From Actinokineospora diospyrosa (GTDB lineage Bacteria > Actinomycetota > Actinomycetes > Mycobacteriales > Pseudonocardiaceae), in contig NZ_JAMTCO010000001.1 of assembly GCF_024171925.1 (NCBI RefSeq), positions 620,001 through 684,000 on the forward strand: a stretch of 64,000 bases of DNA, written 5' to 3'. The position numbers were made by a program, and so were the translations under genes. Under the pieces are notes generated by a model, which did not search any database, was not told the origin of the DNA, and saw nothing but the letters and a program-made list of their open reading frames with translations. Shown in pieces: positions 29,701 through 37,302 of the stretch; position 1 is the stretch's first letter; each line of letters begins with the position of its first letter.

Positions 29701-30403
29701 TGGCGTCGAACGCGCGGCAGTACCCGTCGCGGGAGAGCACCCCGCCCGGCTCGTACCGGTACCCCACCATGGGGTCCAGCACGGTCGCGCCGCCCGCCAG
29801 CGCGATGTCGGTCTCGCCGGACAGCAGGCTCAGCACCGCCAGGTGCACCGCGTACAGCGCCGACGAGCACGCCGTCTGCACCCCGACGGTCGGTCCGCGC
29901 AGCCCGAGCTTGTAGCCGACCCGGGCGGTCAGGAAGTCCCCGAGCCCACCCAGGTGCAGCGCCATGTCGTCGAAGGCGGCCAGCCACCCGTCGCGCCCGG
30001 CCTTCGCCGCGAGCAGCGCCGCCGAGTACGGCGTGGTGTGGCAGCCCGCGAACACCCCGGTGACCGGGCCACCCGGTCGGCTCGGCTGACCGGCCGCCTC
30101 CAGCGCCTCGTGGCAGACCTCCAGGAACAGCCGTTGCTGCGGGTCGATCGTCTCGGCCTCGGCGGGGGAGTAGCCGAAGAACTCGGCGGCGAAGTCCGCG
30201 GCCGAGGGCAACCGGGCCGCCACCGGCACGAAGTCCGCGGTCCGCTCGGCCGCCCGGATCCCCGCCGCGGCCAGGGCCTGCTCGTCCACCTCGCGCATCG
30301 CGACCGCGGCCGCGGCGATGTTGGCCCAGAAGGTGGTGGCGTCCGGGGCGTCGGGGAACCGGGCGCCGACGCCGATCACCGCGATGTCGGTCGGCGCGCT
30401 CAT
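26702..30403 (-). CDS. AT-less polyketide synthase KS-ACP-thioester reductase-ACP
   Basis: 1233 residues. KS: about 5-430 with Cys179 (TACSSA), His314 (EAHGTGT) and His354 (NIGH). Residues 440-640 are a linker ending in LPGYPMVRKRYW, the usual post-AT linker, but no AT GHSxG motif is present. ACP1: about 665-740, Ser696 in GGTSLMS. Thioester reductase: about 770-1110, GATGFVG near 778 and Tyr934/Lys938 in YGTSKWVGE, which would release or reduce the acyl-ACP with NADPH to an aldehyde or alcohol. A DltC-like second ACP follows (about 1155-1230, DLFDRGVMSSL; Ser in SSL). A carrier after a reductive release domain is unusual. The ATG at 30403 overlaps the upstream PCP stop. An external acyltransferase, not seen in the window, would be needed for extender loading. 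Confidence 0.92.
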   Translation of the reverse strand: MSAPTDIAVIGVGARFPDAPDATTFWANIAAAAVAMREVDEQALAAAGIRAAERTADFVPVAARLPSAADFAAEFFGYSPAEAETIDPQQRLFLEVCHEALEAAGQPSRPGGPVTGVFAGCHTTPYSAALLAAKAGRDGWLAAFDDMALHLGGLGDFLTARVGYKLGLRGPTVGVQTACSSALYAVHLAVLSLLSGETDIALAGGATVLDPMVGYRYEPGGVLSRDGYCRAFDASSTGTVFSSGVGVVALRRLGDALADGDPVLAVVKGSAVGNDGADRPGFTAPSPGGVASVVSAALSVAGVSADQLAYVEAHGTGTALGDQIELRGLIEGTRASTSRTGFARLGSVKANIGHTGPAAGIAGLIKAVEVVRTGALPPHPLFETPRHPGLLAESPFHLSAEPGTAAPDPHALVNSMGFGGTNAVVVLGPPPAPTRPSAPATDRVRLVLSARTRTELDAMSKRLADVLAEGGLPVGDVAHTLRVGRASFDERRVVTAEPGRLAAALRLPRPPLVRTQRATAGVRVAVVAPEGVDLPADLLARLAIAFRSAPEVLHGDPEVAPANGFTAFIGYPNPITKANGHALALPATEDAVDELVTAAWLFGVDVDWSAIAGDTGRRVVLPGYPMVRKRYWALDRITTLADGGVAPAAEAPKPAAARVTETGDPVEADLLDVWREVFGVPTVGLDDEFGALGGTSLMSVGMVLAVQQRHGVLVNLHRAGGSQATVRRVAEIVRTLTAGGAGESEQTDAALIDADLALPLGELAAEPDHPRPDLLLTGATGFVGSFLLHELLLASTGRVYCLVRAKTEDEGWERLRASAAKYALPTPDRDRVHVVPGDLADFGTLGDGYRGGELVARVGRVVHGAARVIFTEPYRVLREDNVLPMLDLVRWMRGHGIRDIGFVSTLAATHYALGSDRLHLETRDQPLDPKQGGYGTSKWVGERLLERAERDGMRVRVFRPGFILGSTSTGACNASDLIWPILGAGLVLGAHPVDDRILPMAPIDVVTRAIAELSLSEVSVGRAYHLVAPRSPRQRRLFTALADAGRATKPMELGEWKRQLAERAVATGSALLSTAAALYDLEANDLNEDDVEAAAWQPWLAATGLSPEPTGDVLDRGLRFLAEHEARFTDLAPPPVHLDGVSTVDVEAGTDGDDAVLGDLLGVITSLAEEPITVDTDLFDRGVMSSLLSLDVVVHIETAYGVRVSGEDLDRENFRTVRTAAALVRKLREEVPA

Positions 30404-30726
30404 GCCCCGCCCTCCCGACCCGCGCGGCCGAGCAGCCTGCCCCGGTCGGCCACCGGGCGGGGCGCCTGCCGCGCCGCCGACCCGGCCGCCGGGTCCAGAA
30501 AGCGCGCCTGGGCGCGCACCGTCGGGTGCTCGAACAATTCCGCGGCGTCGATGTCGCGCGCGTAGCGCCGGTTGATCCGCTCCACCAGCACGATAAACAG
30601 CAGGGAATCGCCGCCTGCTTCGAAGAAATTCACGTCGTCGCCGACATCGGCGCTGTCGAGCACATCCGACCAAATCCGCCGGACTTCGTCGTGCGCGGTC
30701 AGGGTTGAAGTCGATCCGTTATCCAA
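30400..30726 (-). CDS. Stand-alone peptidyl/acyl carrier protein
   Basis: 108 residues from a TTG start; the phosphopantetheine site is AGGDSLLF (Ser41). A TTG at 30726 is chosen because AGGAG lies six bases upstream of it; an ATG at 30777 in the same frame has no comparable ribosome-binding site and would add 17 non-conserved residues. A charged tail (RPVADRGRLLGRAGREGG) follows the four-helix domain. It is the first gene of the minus operon and its stop overlaps the KS start by ATGA. It may be loaded by the stand-alone A domain three genes downstream and feed the KS. The partners are inferred. Confidence 0.88.
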   Translation of the reverse strand: MDNGSTSTLTAHDEVRRIWSDVLDSADVGDDVNFFEAGGDSLLFIVLVERINRRYARDIDAAELFEHPTVRAQARFLDPAAGSAARQAPRPVADRGRLLGRAGREGGA

Positions 30727-30804
30727 GGCTGACTCCTGGTGACGAACTCGGGCAGGGGATATCCGATCGAGTAGCAAGTCTGTTCGACCGGGTTGGAAGA
30801 CAAC

Positions 30805-30820
30805 CTTGAGGAAAACTTGA
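30805..30820 (-). promoter_or_regulatory. Candidate SARP-type direct repeat upstream of the minus operon
   Basis: On the minus strand TCAAG occurs twice with starts 11 bases apart (TCAAG-TTTTCC-TCAAG), 80-95 bases upstream of the PCP start. SARP activators bind short direct repeats spaced 11 or 22 bases next to a -10 box. Only two units are visible and no clear -10 was identified, so this is a candidate. Confidence 0.35.
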
Positions 30821-30948
30821 CACGATCAAACAACGTTTAGCGACGCTCCGCACCGGGGTGCCGACGTCCCCGAGACCGCTCGGCGGAGTGGGCTGTTCAG
30901 CGGTATGCGTGGCCGGAGCTGGTGTGATTCAGCACCGGTGCGGTTTGT

Positions 30949-30976
30949 TTGACAAGCGCGGATGGTTGGGTATTTT
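30949..30976 (+). promoter_or_regulatory. Candidate sigma-70-type promoter facing the SARP gene
   Basis: TTGACA at 30949-30954 and TATTTT at 30971-30976 are separated by 16 bases, a close match to vegetative promoter spacing and unusual in such GC-rich DNA. It would give a leader of about 310 bases before the SARP start. Confidence 0.45.
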
Positions 30977-31293
30977 TCACCAGCACCGAATTCGCAGGTC
31001 TGGAGGCGGAGCGCCGGTCCACTTCGCGGTGGCGCGGCCGCCCGGCCCGAGAATCCCTCGACAACCGGCAGATCGGCGCGTGCCGCATCCGGGGGAACAT
31101 CACCCTGGTGGAGTAATGGGATCGCTTGCCATGCCGAGCGGCGGGTGTCGACAAGACGTCTGACCAGTCCTGATTCACGTCAATGCCGCCATAGGGCGGG
31201 TCCGCGGGGAAAGCCCGCGGAACAAGGATCGGTCCGATTTGCCGCGCTTCTGGTTGACTGGGCCGCGCGACAACGGAGTACCGGGGGGATCAA

Positions 31294-33231
31294 GTGGAGT
31301 TCAACCTCTTAGGACCGGTGGAATGCCGGTCCGGTGAACAGCGCGTCGATCTAGGACCTGCCCGCCAGCGCGGCGTGCTCGCCGCCCTGCTCTACGAACC
31401 CGGTCGGGTCGTCCCGACCGAACAGCTCATCGATCGCGTGTGGGGTGAGGACCGGCCACGGGGGGTGCGCAACGTCCTCTACACCTACCTCACCCGCCTG
31501 CGCCGCGCACTGCGCCAAGCGGGCCCGGCGGTCTCCCCGCGCCGCGAGTCCGGCGGGTACCTGCTCGACGTGCCGGAGCGCGACATCGACCTGCACCGGT
31601 TCACCGCCATGGTGCGCGCGGCCCGGGTCCCCGACCTCGCCCAGGAGCGGCGCGCGGAACTGCTGCGCTCGGCGCTGGACCTGTGGCGCGGCACCCCGCT
31701 GGAGAACGTGGCGGGCGCCTGGGCCGACCGGGTCCGCACCAGCCTGGGCCACCAGCGGGTCAGCGCGGCGGTGGAGCTCGCCGAGATCAACCTGCGCCGC
31801 GGCCGCGGCCGCGACGTCGTGCAGGACATGACCGAACTGCTGCCCGCGCACCCGCTGGCCGAACCCCTGGTCGGCGCCATGATCAAGGCGTTGGCCGCGG
31901 AGGGCAGGCAGGCCGAGGCGCTCGACGTCTACCAGAGCGCCCGGGTGCGCATCGCCGACGCGCTCGGCGTCGAACCGGCCGCGGAGCTGCAGGAGCTGCA
32001 CCTGTCGCTGCTGCGGTCGCGACCACCGCGCCCGAGCGGGCCCACCGCGGCGTCGGCGCGGTCCAGGTGCCCGCGTCCGGCGCAGCTGCCCGCGGCGATG
32101 GGCCCGTTCGTCGGGCGGCTCGAAGCGTTGCGGGGCTTGGACTCCGTGCTGCCGGACCAGCCCGGGGCGGCCGTCGCCGTGCTCACCGGGATGGCCGGGG
32201 TCGGCAAGTCGGCGTTGGCCACCCGGTGGGCGCACTCGGTGCGGCACCTGTTCCCCGACGGCCAGCTCTACGCCGACCTGGGCGCGCACACCGGCGCCCC
32301 CGCCGACGTCGTCGGCGTGCTGACCGCTTTCCTGCGCGCGTTGGGCATCCCGGACAACTGGATCCCGACCGGGCTCCCGGAGGTGGCCGCCCTGTACCGC
32401 ACCGCGCTGGCCGACCGCCGGATCCTCGTCCTGCTCGACGACGTGCCCGACTCCGAGCTGGTGCGGCCGTTCGTGCCGGGCGGCCAGGTGTGCGCGGTGG
32501 TCGCCACCAGCCGCAACCGGCTCGACGGCCTGTGCGCCCGCGACGGCGCCGTCCGGCTGACCCTGGGGCCGCTGGACCACTACGAGGCGACCGAACTGCT
32601 CAGCAGGCTGATCGGCCCGGTCGCCGAGCGCGACACCGCGGCGCTGACCGACCTGGCCCGCCTGTGCGACGGGCTGCCGCTGGCGTTGCGCTGCGCGGCG
32701 AGCCGCGTCTCGGCCAACCCGCGTCGCGCGCTGGCCGACCACGTGCGCGAGTTGCGCGCGGGCAACCTGCTCGACCTGCTCGCCCTGGACGAGGCGCACG
32801 CGGGGATCCGCGCGGAGTTCCGGCGCTCCTACGACCTGCTCGCCCCGCTGGAGCAGCACACCTTCCGGCTGCTCGGCTGCGCGGGCCCGGTCGGCCTCAC
32901 CGCGCGCGAACTCGCCGAACCGTTGCGCGCCAACGCTTTGGTGGCGGCCAGGTGCGCGGACCGGTTGGCGGCGGCCAACCTCGTGGAGGTGACCGCGGCA
33001 GGCCGGTACCGGTGCCGGGCGCTGCTGGCCGAGTTCGCCGAGGAGCTCGCCGATCACGCCTCCTTGGCCAGGACGGGCACCAGTGAGGTCGGCTCGGGTT
33101 CGGGCATCCGGAAGGCCCGCACCGCGGGGACCGCCGTCACCCCGACGCAGGCGAGCGCGACCAGTCCCGCGGCGACGAACAGCGGGGTGGCGCTGCCCCA
33201 CGCCGAGGCGACCACGGGCGCCATCGCGTAG
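31294..33231 (+). CDS. SARP-family transcriptional activator with BTAD and NB-ARC domains, unusual C-terminus
   Basis: 645 residues. The N-terminal winged helix (residues 1-95, GPARQRGVLAALL...LIDRVWGE...YLTRLRRAL) and BTAD (about 100-245) define a Streptomyces antibiotic regulatory protein. An NB-ARC ATPase follows (GMAGVGKSAL P-loop near 300, LVLLDDVPD near 387). AfsR-type relatives continue with a TPR domain of several hundred residues; here the recognisable sequence ends near residue 585 (LLAEFAEELADHA) and the last 60 residues are low-complexity Ala/Thr/Ser encoded antisense to the 3' end of the exporter gene. The GTG at 31294 precedes the conserved MEFNLLGPVE-type start. It is the probable pathway activator of the adjacent cluster. 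Confidence 0.9.
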   Translation: MEFNLLGPVECRSGEQRVDLGPARQRGVLAALLYEPGRVVPTEQLIDRVWGEDRPRGVRNVLYTYLTRLRRALRQAGPAVSPRRESGGYLLDVPERDIDLHRFTAMVRAARVPDLAQERRAELLRSALDLWRGTPLENVAGAWADRVRTSLGHQRVSAAVELAEINLRRGRGRDVVQDMTELLPAHPLAEPLVGAMIKALAAEGRQAEALDVYQSARVRIADALGVEPAAELQELHLSLLRSRPPRPSGPTAASARSRCPRPAQLPAAMGPFVGRLEALRGLDSVLPDQPGAAVAVLTGMAGVGKSALATRWAHSVRHLFPDGQLYADLGAHTGAPADVVGVLTAFLRALGIPDNWIPTGLPEVAALYRTALADRRILVLLDDVPDSELVRPFVPGGQVCAVVATSRNRLDGLCARDGAVRLTLGPLDHYEATELLSRLIGPVAERDTAALTDLARLCDGLPLALRCAASRVSANPRRALADHVRELRAGNLLDLLALDEAHAGIRAEFRRSYDLLAPLEQHTFRLLGCAGPVGLTARELAEPLRANALVAARCADRLAAANLVEVTAAGRYRCRALLAEFAEELADHASLARTGTSEVGSGSGIRKARTAGTAVTPTQASATSPAATNSGVALPHAEATTGAIA

Positions 33232-34295
33232 CCCAGCGGTTGGGCGGCGAGGGAGAACAGCCAGTCGTAGGAGGAGACCCGGGCCAGCACCGGCCCGGGT
33301 ACCGCCGACTGCAGCACGGTCTCCCAGGTCGGGTTCAGGTAGCCGAGCATGCCGATCGCGACGAAGTAGGACACCAGCAGCCACGGCACCGGGGCGGTGA
33401 CGGCCAGCAGCACCAACGGGATCGTGTAGGTCAGCAGCATGAGGTTGGTGACCAGCACCGGGTTGCGCGGCCGGTACCGGCCCGCCGCGAGGGAACCGAC
33501 CAGCAGCCCGAGCCCACCGGCCTGCAGCACGCCGACCCACACCTGCTCGCCGCCGAGTTCGCGCACCGCCAGCAGCGGCCCGAGGGTGAGCAGCACGCCC
33601 GCGGCGAAGTTCCACACCGCGTGCACCACCAGCGTCGACCACAGCCAGCCGCGCGAGGCGACCTCGCGCCACCCGGTCGTCAGGTCCCGCCGCAGCGACG
33701 ACCGCGGCTGACCGTCGTTGATCCGGCGCACCCGCAGCCCGGCCAGCAACGCCGCGCTGAGCGCGAACGCCGCCGAGTCCAGCACGAACACCCAGCCCGC
33801 GCCGACGGTGAAGATCAGCAGCCCGGCGAGCGCGGGCCCGGCGAGCTGCGCGACGCTCTTGGACACCCCCATCAACGAGTTCGCCCGCTGCCGCTGCTCC
33901 GCGCTCACCACCCCCGCCACCAGCGGCGACACCGTCGGCATCGCGCACGCCGACGCCGCCCCGGCCAGCGCCTGCGACAGCGCGATCACCAGGATCCGCG
34001 GGTCACCGCTGATGATCTCGACCGCGACGACGGCCTGGGTCGCGCACCGGACCAGGTCCGCGACCAGCGCCACCAACCGGGGCTGCAGCCGGTCGGCCAG
34101 CACGCCGCCGAGCGGGAGCAGCACCAGCTTGGGCACCAGCGCGCACACCAACACCGTCGCCAGCGCCCCCGCCGACCCCGTGGCCAGCACGATCGCCAAG
34201 CTCAACGCCGCGGGGACCAGCGCGTCGCTGATCGTGGAGAGACTGCGCCCCACGAACAACCGGCGGAAGTCGCGTTCACGCAAGGGGTGGGCCAT
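33054..34295 (-). CDS. MFS transporter
   Basis: 413 residues, about 12 membrane segments; LRERDFRRLFVGRSLSTISDALVPAAL at the N-terminus and the GVLADRLQPR loop typify the major facilitator drug-efflux group. The ATG at 34295 is preferred over 34331 because it directly precedes the conserved start and leaves the operator region free. It converges with, and overlaps by 178 bases, the SARP frame. It is divergent from a MarR regulator with a palindrome between them, the usual layout of a repressor-controlled efflux pump. Export of the NRPS product or resistance to another compound are both possible. Confidence 0.88.
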   Translation of the reverse strand: MAHPLRERDFRRLFVGRSLSTISDALVPAALSLAIVLATGSAGALATVLVCALVPKLVLLPLGGVLADRLQPRLVALVADLVRCATQAVVAVEIISGDPRILVIALSQALAGAASACAMPTVSPLVAGVVSAEQRQRANSLMGVSKSVAQLAGPALAGLLIFTVGAGWVFVLDSAAFALSAALLAGLRVRRINDGQPRSSLRRDLTTGWREVASRGWLWSTLVVHAVWNFAAGVLLTLGPLLAVRELGGEQVWVGVLQAGGLGLLVGSLAAGRYRPRNPVLVTNLMLLTYTIPLVLLAVTAPVPWLLVSYFVAIGMLGYLNPTWETVLQSAVPGPVLARVSSYDWLFSLAAQPLGYAMAPVVASAWGSATPLFVAAGLVALACVGVTAVPAVRAFRMPEPEPTSLVPVLAKEA

Positions 34296-34308
34296 GCGCC
34301 CATAGTAT

Positions 34309-34320
34309 TTCGGTACCGAA
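34309..34320. promoter_or_regulatory. Palindromic operator between the MFS and MarR genes
   Basis: A perfect 12-bp palindrome TTCGGTACCGAA lies in the 70-base gap between the divergent MFS (start 34295) and MarR (start 34366) genes, flanked by ATAGTAT and CTAT. MarR proteins bind such dyads and usually repress both genes. The sequence is seen directly; the binding is inference. Confidence 0.6.
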
Positions 34321-34365
34321 CTATTCGGCAACTAACTACCGGGTTCCCGACGTAAGCTCTGCCCC

Positions 34366-34857
34366 ATGACCCAAGACGCGGTGGACGCCCACCTCACCCG
34401 GTGGCGAGCCGTCCTCCCGGACCTCGACCCCGACGTCGAGGCCGTGGTCACCCGCATGGAACACCTGGTCCGCCACCTGCGCCGGGTCAAGGAGCGCACC
34501 CTGGCCGAGTACCGCTTCGCCCCCTACGAGTACGCAACCCTGCACGCTTTGGCTGGTCGCGGCGGCAACGCGACGCCGTCTGAGTTGACTGCGGACCTGA
34601 CGATCTCGGCCGCGGCCATGACGGGGCGGCTGGATGCGCTGGAGCAGCGCGGGTATGTCCGGCGAACGCACTCGGCCGCCGATCGACGGCGGGTGGACGT
34701 GGAGCTGACGGAATCGGGACGCGCGGCGTGGGTGTCGGCGCTGAACGTGCAGGGGGTGGAGGAGCAGCGGATCTTGGGGGTGTTGTCGGAGGGGGAACTG
34801 GTGGACTTGGCGAACACGTTGCGGCGGGTGTTGTTGGTGGCGGAGGCGGGGGAGTAG
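34366..34857 (+). CDS. MarR-family transcriptional regulator
   Basis: 163 residues with the winged-helix core TPSELTADLTISAAAMTGRLDALEQRGYVRRTHSAADRRRVDVELTESG (residues about 67-115), which contains the recognition helix and the DRR wing of MarR proteins. It is divergent from the MFS gene with a palindrome in between, so it likely represses both until a ligand (drug or pathway product) binds. The ATG at 34366 is the first in frame and fits the usual length of the family. Confidence 0.92.
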   Translation: MTQDAVDAHLTRWRAVLPDLDPDVEAVVTRMEHLVRHLRRVKERTLAEYRFAPYEYATLHALAGRGGNATPSELTADLTISAAAMTGRLDALEQRGYVRRTHSAADRRRVDVELTESGRAAWVSALNVQGVEEQRILGVLSEGELVDLANTLRRVLLVAEAGE

Positions 34858-35349
34858 CTGGCGGGGCTTGTGCGGGGTACTGGGGTTTCGGGGTTGAGCG
34901 GCTGGTTGCTCGGCTGGGACTGGTTGTGGCGAACCCGGACTGGTCGAAGCTGTTTGTCCACAATGGTTTCAGCTGTCCACAGGGAACCTTCGGTGTCACC
35001 GTCTTGTCGGTCCTCCTCGGTAGGCTGTGTATTGGGGGCTTCTCGATCAGTTGATCTTTCGCGTGGGCTGGTTGGCTTGGCTCGCCGAGGTGGTGGTCCG
35101 CGCGACTGTCCACAACGCCCGCGGCTGTCCACAGGGTGCTGGTTGATGCTCCCGTTGTGTTGGTGTGCGTCGGTAGGCTGTGTATTTGGGGGCTTTCGAT
35201 CAGGTTGATCTTGACGCATGCCCGGGCTGGGAGTGCGGGGCAAGGGATTGGGTCGGCCTCGTCGCCTGGCGGCGAGCTCGGCGACCCGGGGATCGGACGC
35301 CTCGTTGCCTGGCGGCAACATCGGGCCCGATCCGCGACAATGCGTAAAA

Positions 35350-35495
35350 GCTCGATGGGGTGGACCTGTTTTGTGCGGGGCCCCTGCGACACCCGTGGCA
35401 GGACCGCAAAGCAGGGGCCGAAAAGACTGGCCCTGTCCGCTACCGACGCTACGGGTGCCGTCCCCCCCACACAAAACAGGTCCACCCCATCGAGC
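35350..35495. repeat. MITE-like element copy A with 26-bp perfect terminal inverted repeats
   Basis: Bases 35350-35375 are the exact reverse complement of 35470-35495 (the arm begins GCTCGATGGGGTGGACCTGT). The 94-base interior has nested dyads, for example GGCCCCTGC/GCAGGGGCC and ACACCCGT/ACGGGTG. The interior is also conserved in copy B, arguing for a defined element rather than a chance hairpin. Confidence 0.85.
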
Positions 35496-35496
35496 A

Positions 35497-35675
35497 TTTG
35501 GCACCAGCGAGTCCGACTGTCCAGGCGCTGGGAAAGTGGGCTGGGGCGGACCTGACGGGGCGCGAGATGGCACTGCAGGGTCTGAGTGTCCAGGCGCTGA
35601 GTAGGTGGGTTGGGGCGGACCTGACGGGGGGCGAGTTGGCACCGACGGGTCCGAGTGTCCAGGGGCTGGTGTGGC
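35497..35675 (+). repeat. 69-bp tandem repeat array A
   Basis: Units beginning TGTCCAGG start at 35518, 35587 and 35656, a constant 69-base period, with a partial unit before. Each has a GGGGCGGACCTGACGGGG core and a GGCACC...GGGTC(C/T)GAG end. Confidence 0.8.
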
Positions 35676-35916
35676 GGGCGGTTGTCCACAACATGTTCTA
35701 GTGTCCACAAGCCATGATCGCTGCCGTGGTTCTGTCGGGCTTCCTCGTTAGGCTGTATATCGGGGGCTTCTCGACTAGTTGATCTTTGGTGTGTGGCTGG
35801 AATGGGCCTGAGGCTTAGAGCGTTCAGCTGTAGCCAAAAGTGTGTTGGGGGATAGAGGAGCCACCGGGACGGGCGGAGGGGGTGCCGCGGATCCCGGTGG
35901 CAGGTAAGAGGGGGAA

Positions 35917-36300
35917 TCAGTCCACGGGTAGGACGTGGTGGAGTTGTTGGCAGCCTTCGATGGGGACGCAGCCTTCGCCTTCGAAGACGAGTCGGCTGGG
36001 GTCGGTGATCAGGTCTGTTTCCAGGGCGAGTTTGAAGCCCGCGATGCTGGCCGCGGCTCGCATGGTGGGGTGGTCGGCGTTGACCGTGTACTGGAAGAGG
36101 CGGATGCCGACGGCGTAGGCGGTGATGAGGGCGGTGATGCTGTCGCCGGTGGAGATCTGGGCGTCGATCTTGAAGGCGCCCATGAAGGTGAAGCTGTGGT
36201 CCTGGGTGTTGCGGGCGGAGGGGTGGATCAGGGTCTCGGGCAGCGTCCTCGCGGACAGCGTCAACGCGGCGTTCGCACTCGAGAGGTTGGTGGCCGACAT
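35917..36300 (-). CDS. Small hypothetical protein
   Basis: 127 residues. The ATG at 36300 has an AGGAGG ribosome-binding site five bases upstream, which supports a real gene. The sequence ([43 protein letters not shown]...) is of mixed polarity, without a signal peptide, membrane segment or a motif I recognise; a beta-rich soluble fold is my guess. It is divergent from the response regulator and lies directly inside arm A of the inverted repeat. Function unknown. Confidence 0.7.
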   Translation of the reverse strand: MSATNLSSANAALTLSARTLPETLIHPSARNTQDHSFTFMGAFKIDAQISTGDSITALITAYAVGIRLFQYTVNADHPTMRAAASIAGFKLALETDLITDPSRLVFEGEGCVPIEGCQQLHHVLPVD

Positions 36301-36612
36301 GATTCCTCCTGCGCTGAATGGGGTCCCCCGACCGGACGGATACCGTCACACCGAGTCTCATCACCGCGGGCGTTTCCCTCAATGGCACTCGCTCGACCGG
36401 GGAACCACTACCCACCTGTGGGTGACCCCGACCGGCGCCGGCAGCTGGTCTCCGCGCACAGGACAGTCCACATCGCACTCGACCGGGTCCGGTCAACCCC
36501 CCGCAAGCCCGGTCTTCGCCGACACCGGGTGGGTGCGCCGGGCCGCGATCACCGGGGACCGCGATCACCCGGGGGCGTGGGCAGGGCGGTCGCGGTGTGC
36601 GACCGTAGAGCG
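36301..36612. promoter_or_regulatory. Divergent intergenic region upstream of the response regulator
   Basis: 312 bases between the small hypothetical gene and the response regulator. A near-perfect direct repeat, GCGATCACCGGGG at 36545 and GCGATCACCCGGGG at 36561, lies 40-70 bases upstream of the regulator start and could be a binding site for it. Nothing else was recognised. Confidence 0.4.
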
Positions 36613-37302
36613 GTGCACCTGGTGATCGTCGACGACGAGGCGGCTGTGCGGGACTCGCTCTCGCGGACCCTGCGGTTCGAGGGGTACACGGTCTCGACCG
36701 CGGCCGACGGGGCGGCCGCGCTGGGGGTGATCCGCGGCGAGCGGCCGGACGGGGTGATCCTGGACGTGATGATGCCGGTGCTCGGCGGCCTGGACGCGTG
36801 CCGGGTGCTGCGCGCCGAGGGCAACTACGTGCCGATCCTCATGCTCACCGCGCGCACCGGGGTCGACGACCGGGTGGCCGGGTTGGAGGCGGGCGCCGAC
36901 GATTACCTGGTCAAGCCGTTCGCGCTGCAAGAGCTGCTGGCCAGGGTGCGGGCCCTGCTGCGCCGCGCCGAGTACCACGTCGACACCGCCGCGGACACCT
37001 CCCTGCGCTTCGCCGACGTCGTGCTCGACCCGGCCACCCGGGAGGTCAGCCGCGGCGGCCGGTCGCTGCGGCTGACCAGGACCGAGTTCGCGATCCTGGA
37101 GGTCTTCCTGCGCAACCCGCGGGTGGTGCTCACCCGCACCGTCATGTTCGACAACGTCTGGGGCTACGACTTCGGCGCCGCGTCCAACGGCCTCGACGTC
37201 TACGTCGGCTACCTGCGCCGCAAGCTGGAGGCCGAGGGCGAGCCGCGGCTGCTGCACACGGTGCGCGGCGTCGGCTACGTGCTGCGGGAGGACCCGCTGT
37301 GA
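36613..37302 (+). CDS. OmpR-family response regulator (MprA-like)
   Basis: 229 residues. Receiver domain: acidic pair Asp7-Asp8, phospho-acceptor Asp51 in VILDVMMPV, and KPF near 103. The C-terminal winged helix (about 130-227) has [33 protein letters not shown] and [11 protein letters not shown], typical of PhoB/OmpR DNA-binding domains of the MprA/TcrX group. A GTG at 36613 immediately precedes the conserved start; another GTG six codons upstream is possible. The stop overlaps the kinase start (GTGA). The stimulus and regulon are unknown. Confidence 0.93.
   Translation: MHLVIVDDEAAVRDSLSRTLRFEGYTVSTAADGAAALGVIRGERPDGVILDVMMPVLGGLDACRVLRAEGNYVPILMLTARTGVDDRVAGLEAGADDYLVKPFALQELLARVRALLRRAEYHVDTAADTSLRFADVVLDPATREVSRGGRSLRLTRTEFAILEVFLRNPRVVLTRTVMFDNVWGYDFGAASNGLDVYVGYLRRKLEAEGEPRLLHTVRGVGYVLREDPL

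Larger units (their letters stand above)
30727..31293. promoter_or_regulatory. Divergent regulatory region between the minus NRPS/PKS operon and the SARP gene
   Basis: 567 bases without a convincing gene; it should hold the promoters of the minus biosynthetic operon and of the SARP regulator. It contains a TTGACA...TATTTT pair facing the SARP gene and an 11-base-spaced TCAAG repeat facing the operon, both listed separately. The stretch 30840-30930 shows only weak GC-rich dyads. Confidence 0.6.
35290..35793 (+). repeat. Arm A of a composite inverted repeat
   Basis: The order here is 47-base segment, TIR element, 69-base tandem repeats, TTGTCCACA, 50-base repeat. The same order occurs in reverse complement at 40383-41147. 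The two arms bracket the two-component system block, and the tandem array is longer in the other arm. Confidence 0.85.
34858..35916. repeat. Repeat-rich gene-free island A
   Basis: About 1.06 kb without a believable gene. It holds three direct copies of a ~50-base repeat (35019-35064, 35171-35220, 35746-35793), a 47-base segment (35290-35336) that recurs inverted and identical at 41101-41147, a 146-base element with perfect terminal inverted repeats, 69-base tandem repeats, and several TTGTCCACA-like sites. Long open frames across it (one of 693 codons on the minus strand) read the repeats and are not credible genes. Confidence 0.85.

Noticed and set aside
27329-30565. A 1078-codon plus-strand open frame opposite the KS-reductase gene
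   Set aside because: It is the GC-bias shadow of the real gene on the other strand; its sequence is Arg/Gly/His-rich without any domain. The same applies to the long frames at 20234-23209 and 16965-19673.
34487-36568. A 693-codon minus-strand open frame through repeat island A
   Set aside because: It crosses the MarR gene and reads the tandem repeats and TIR element in one frame; no RBS, no domain, and the matching frame in island B (40161-40988) is interrupted differently.
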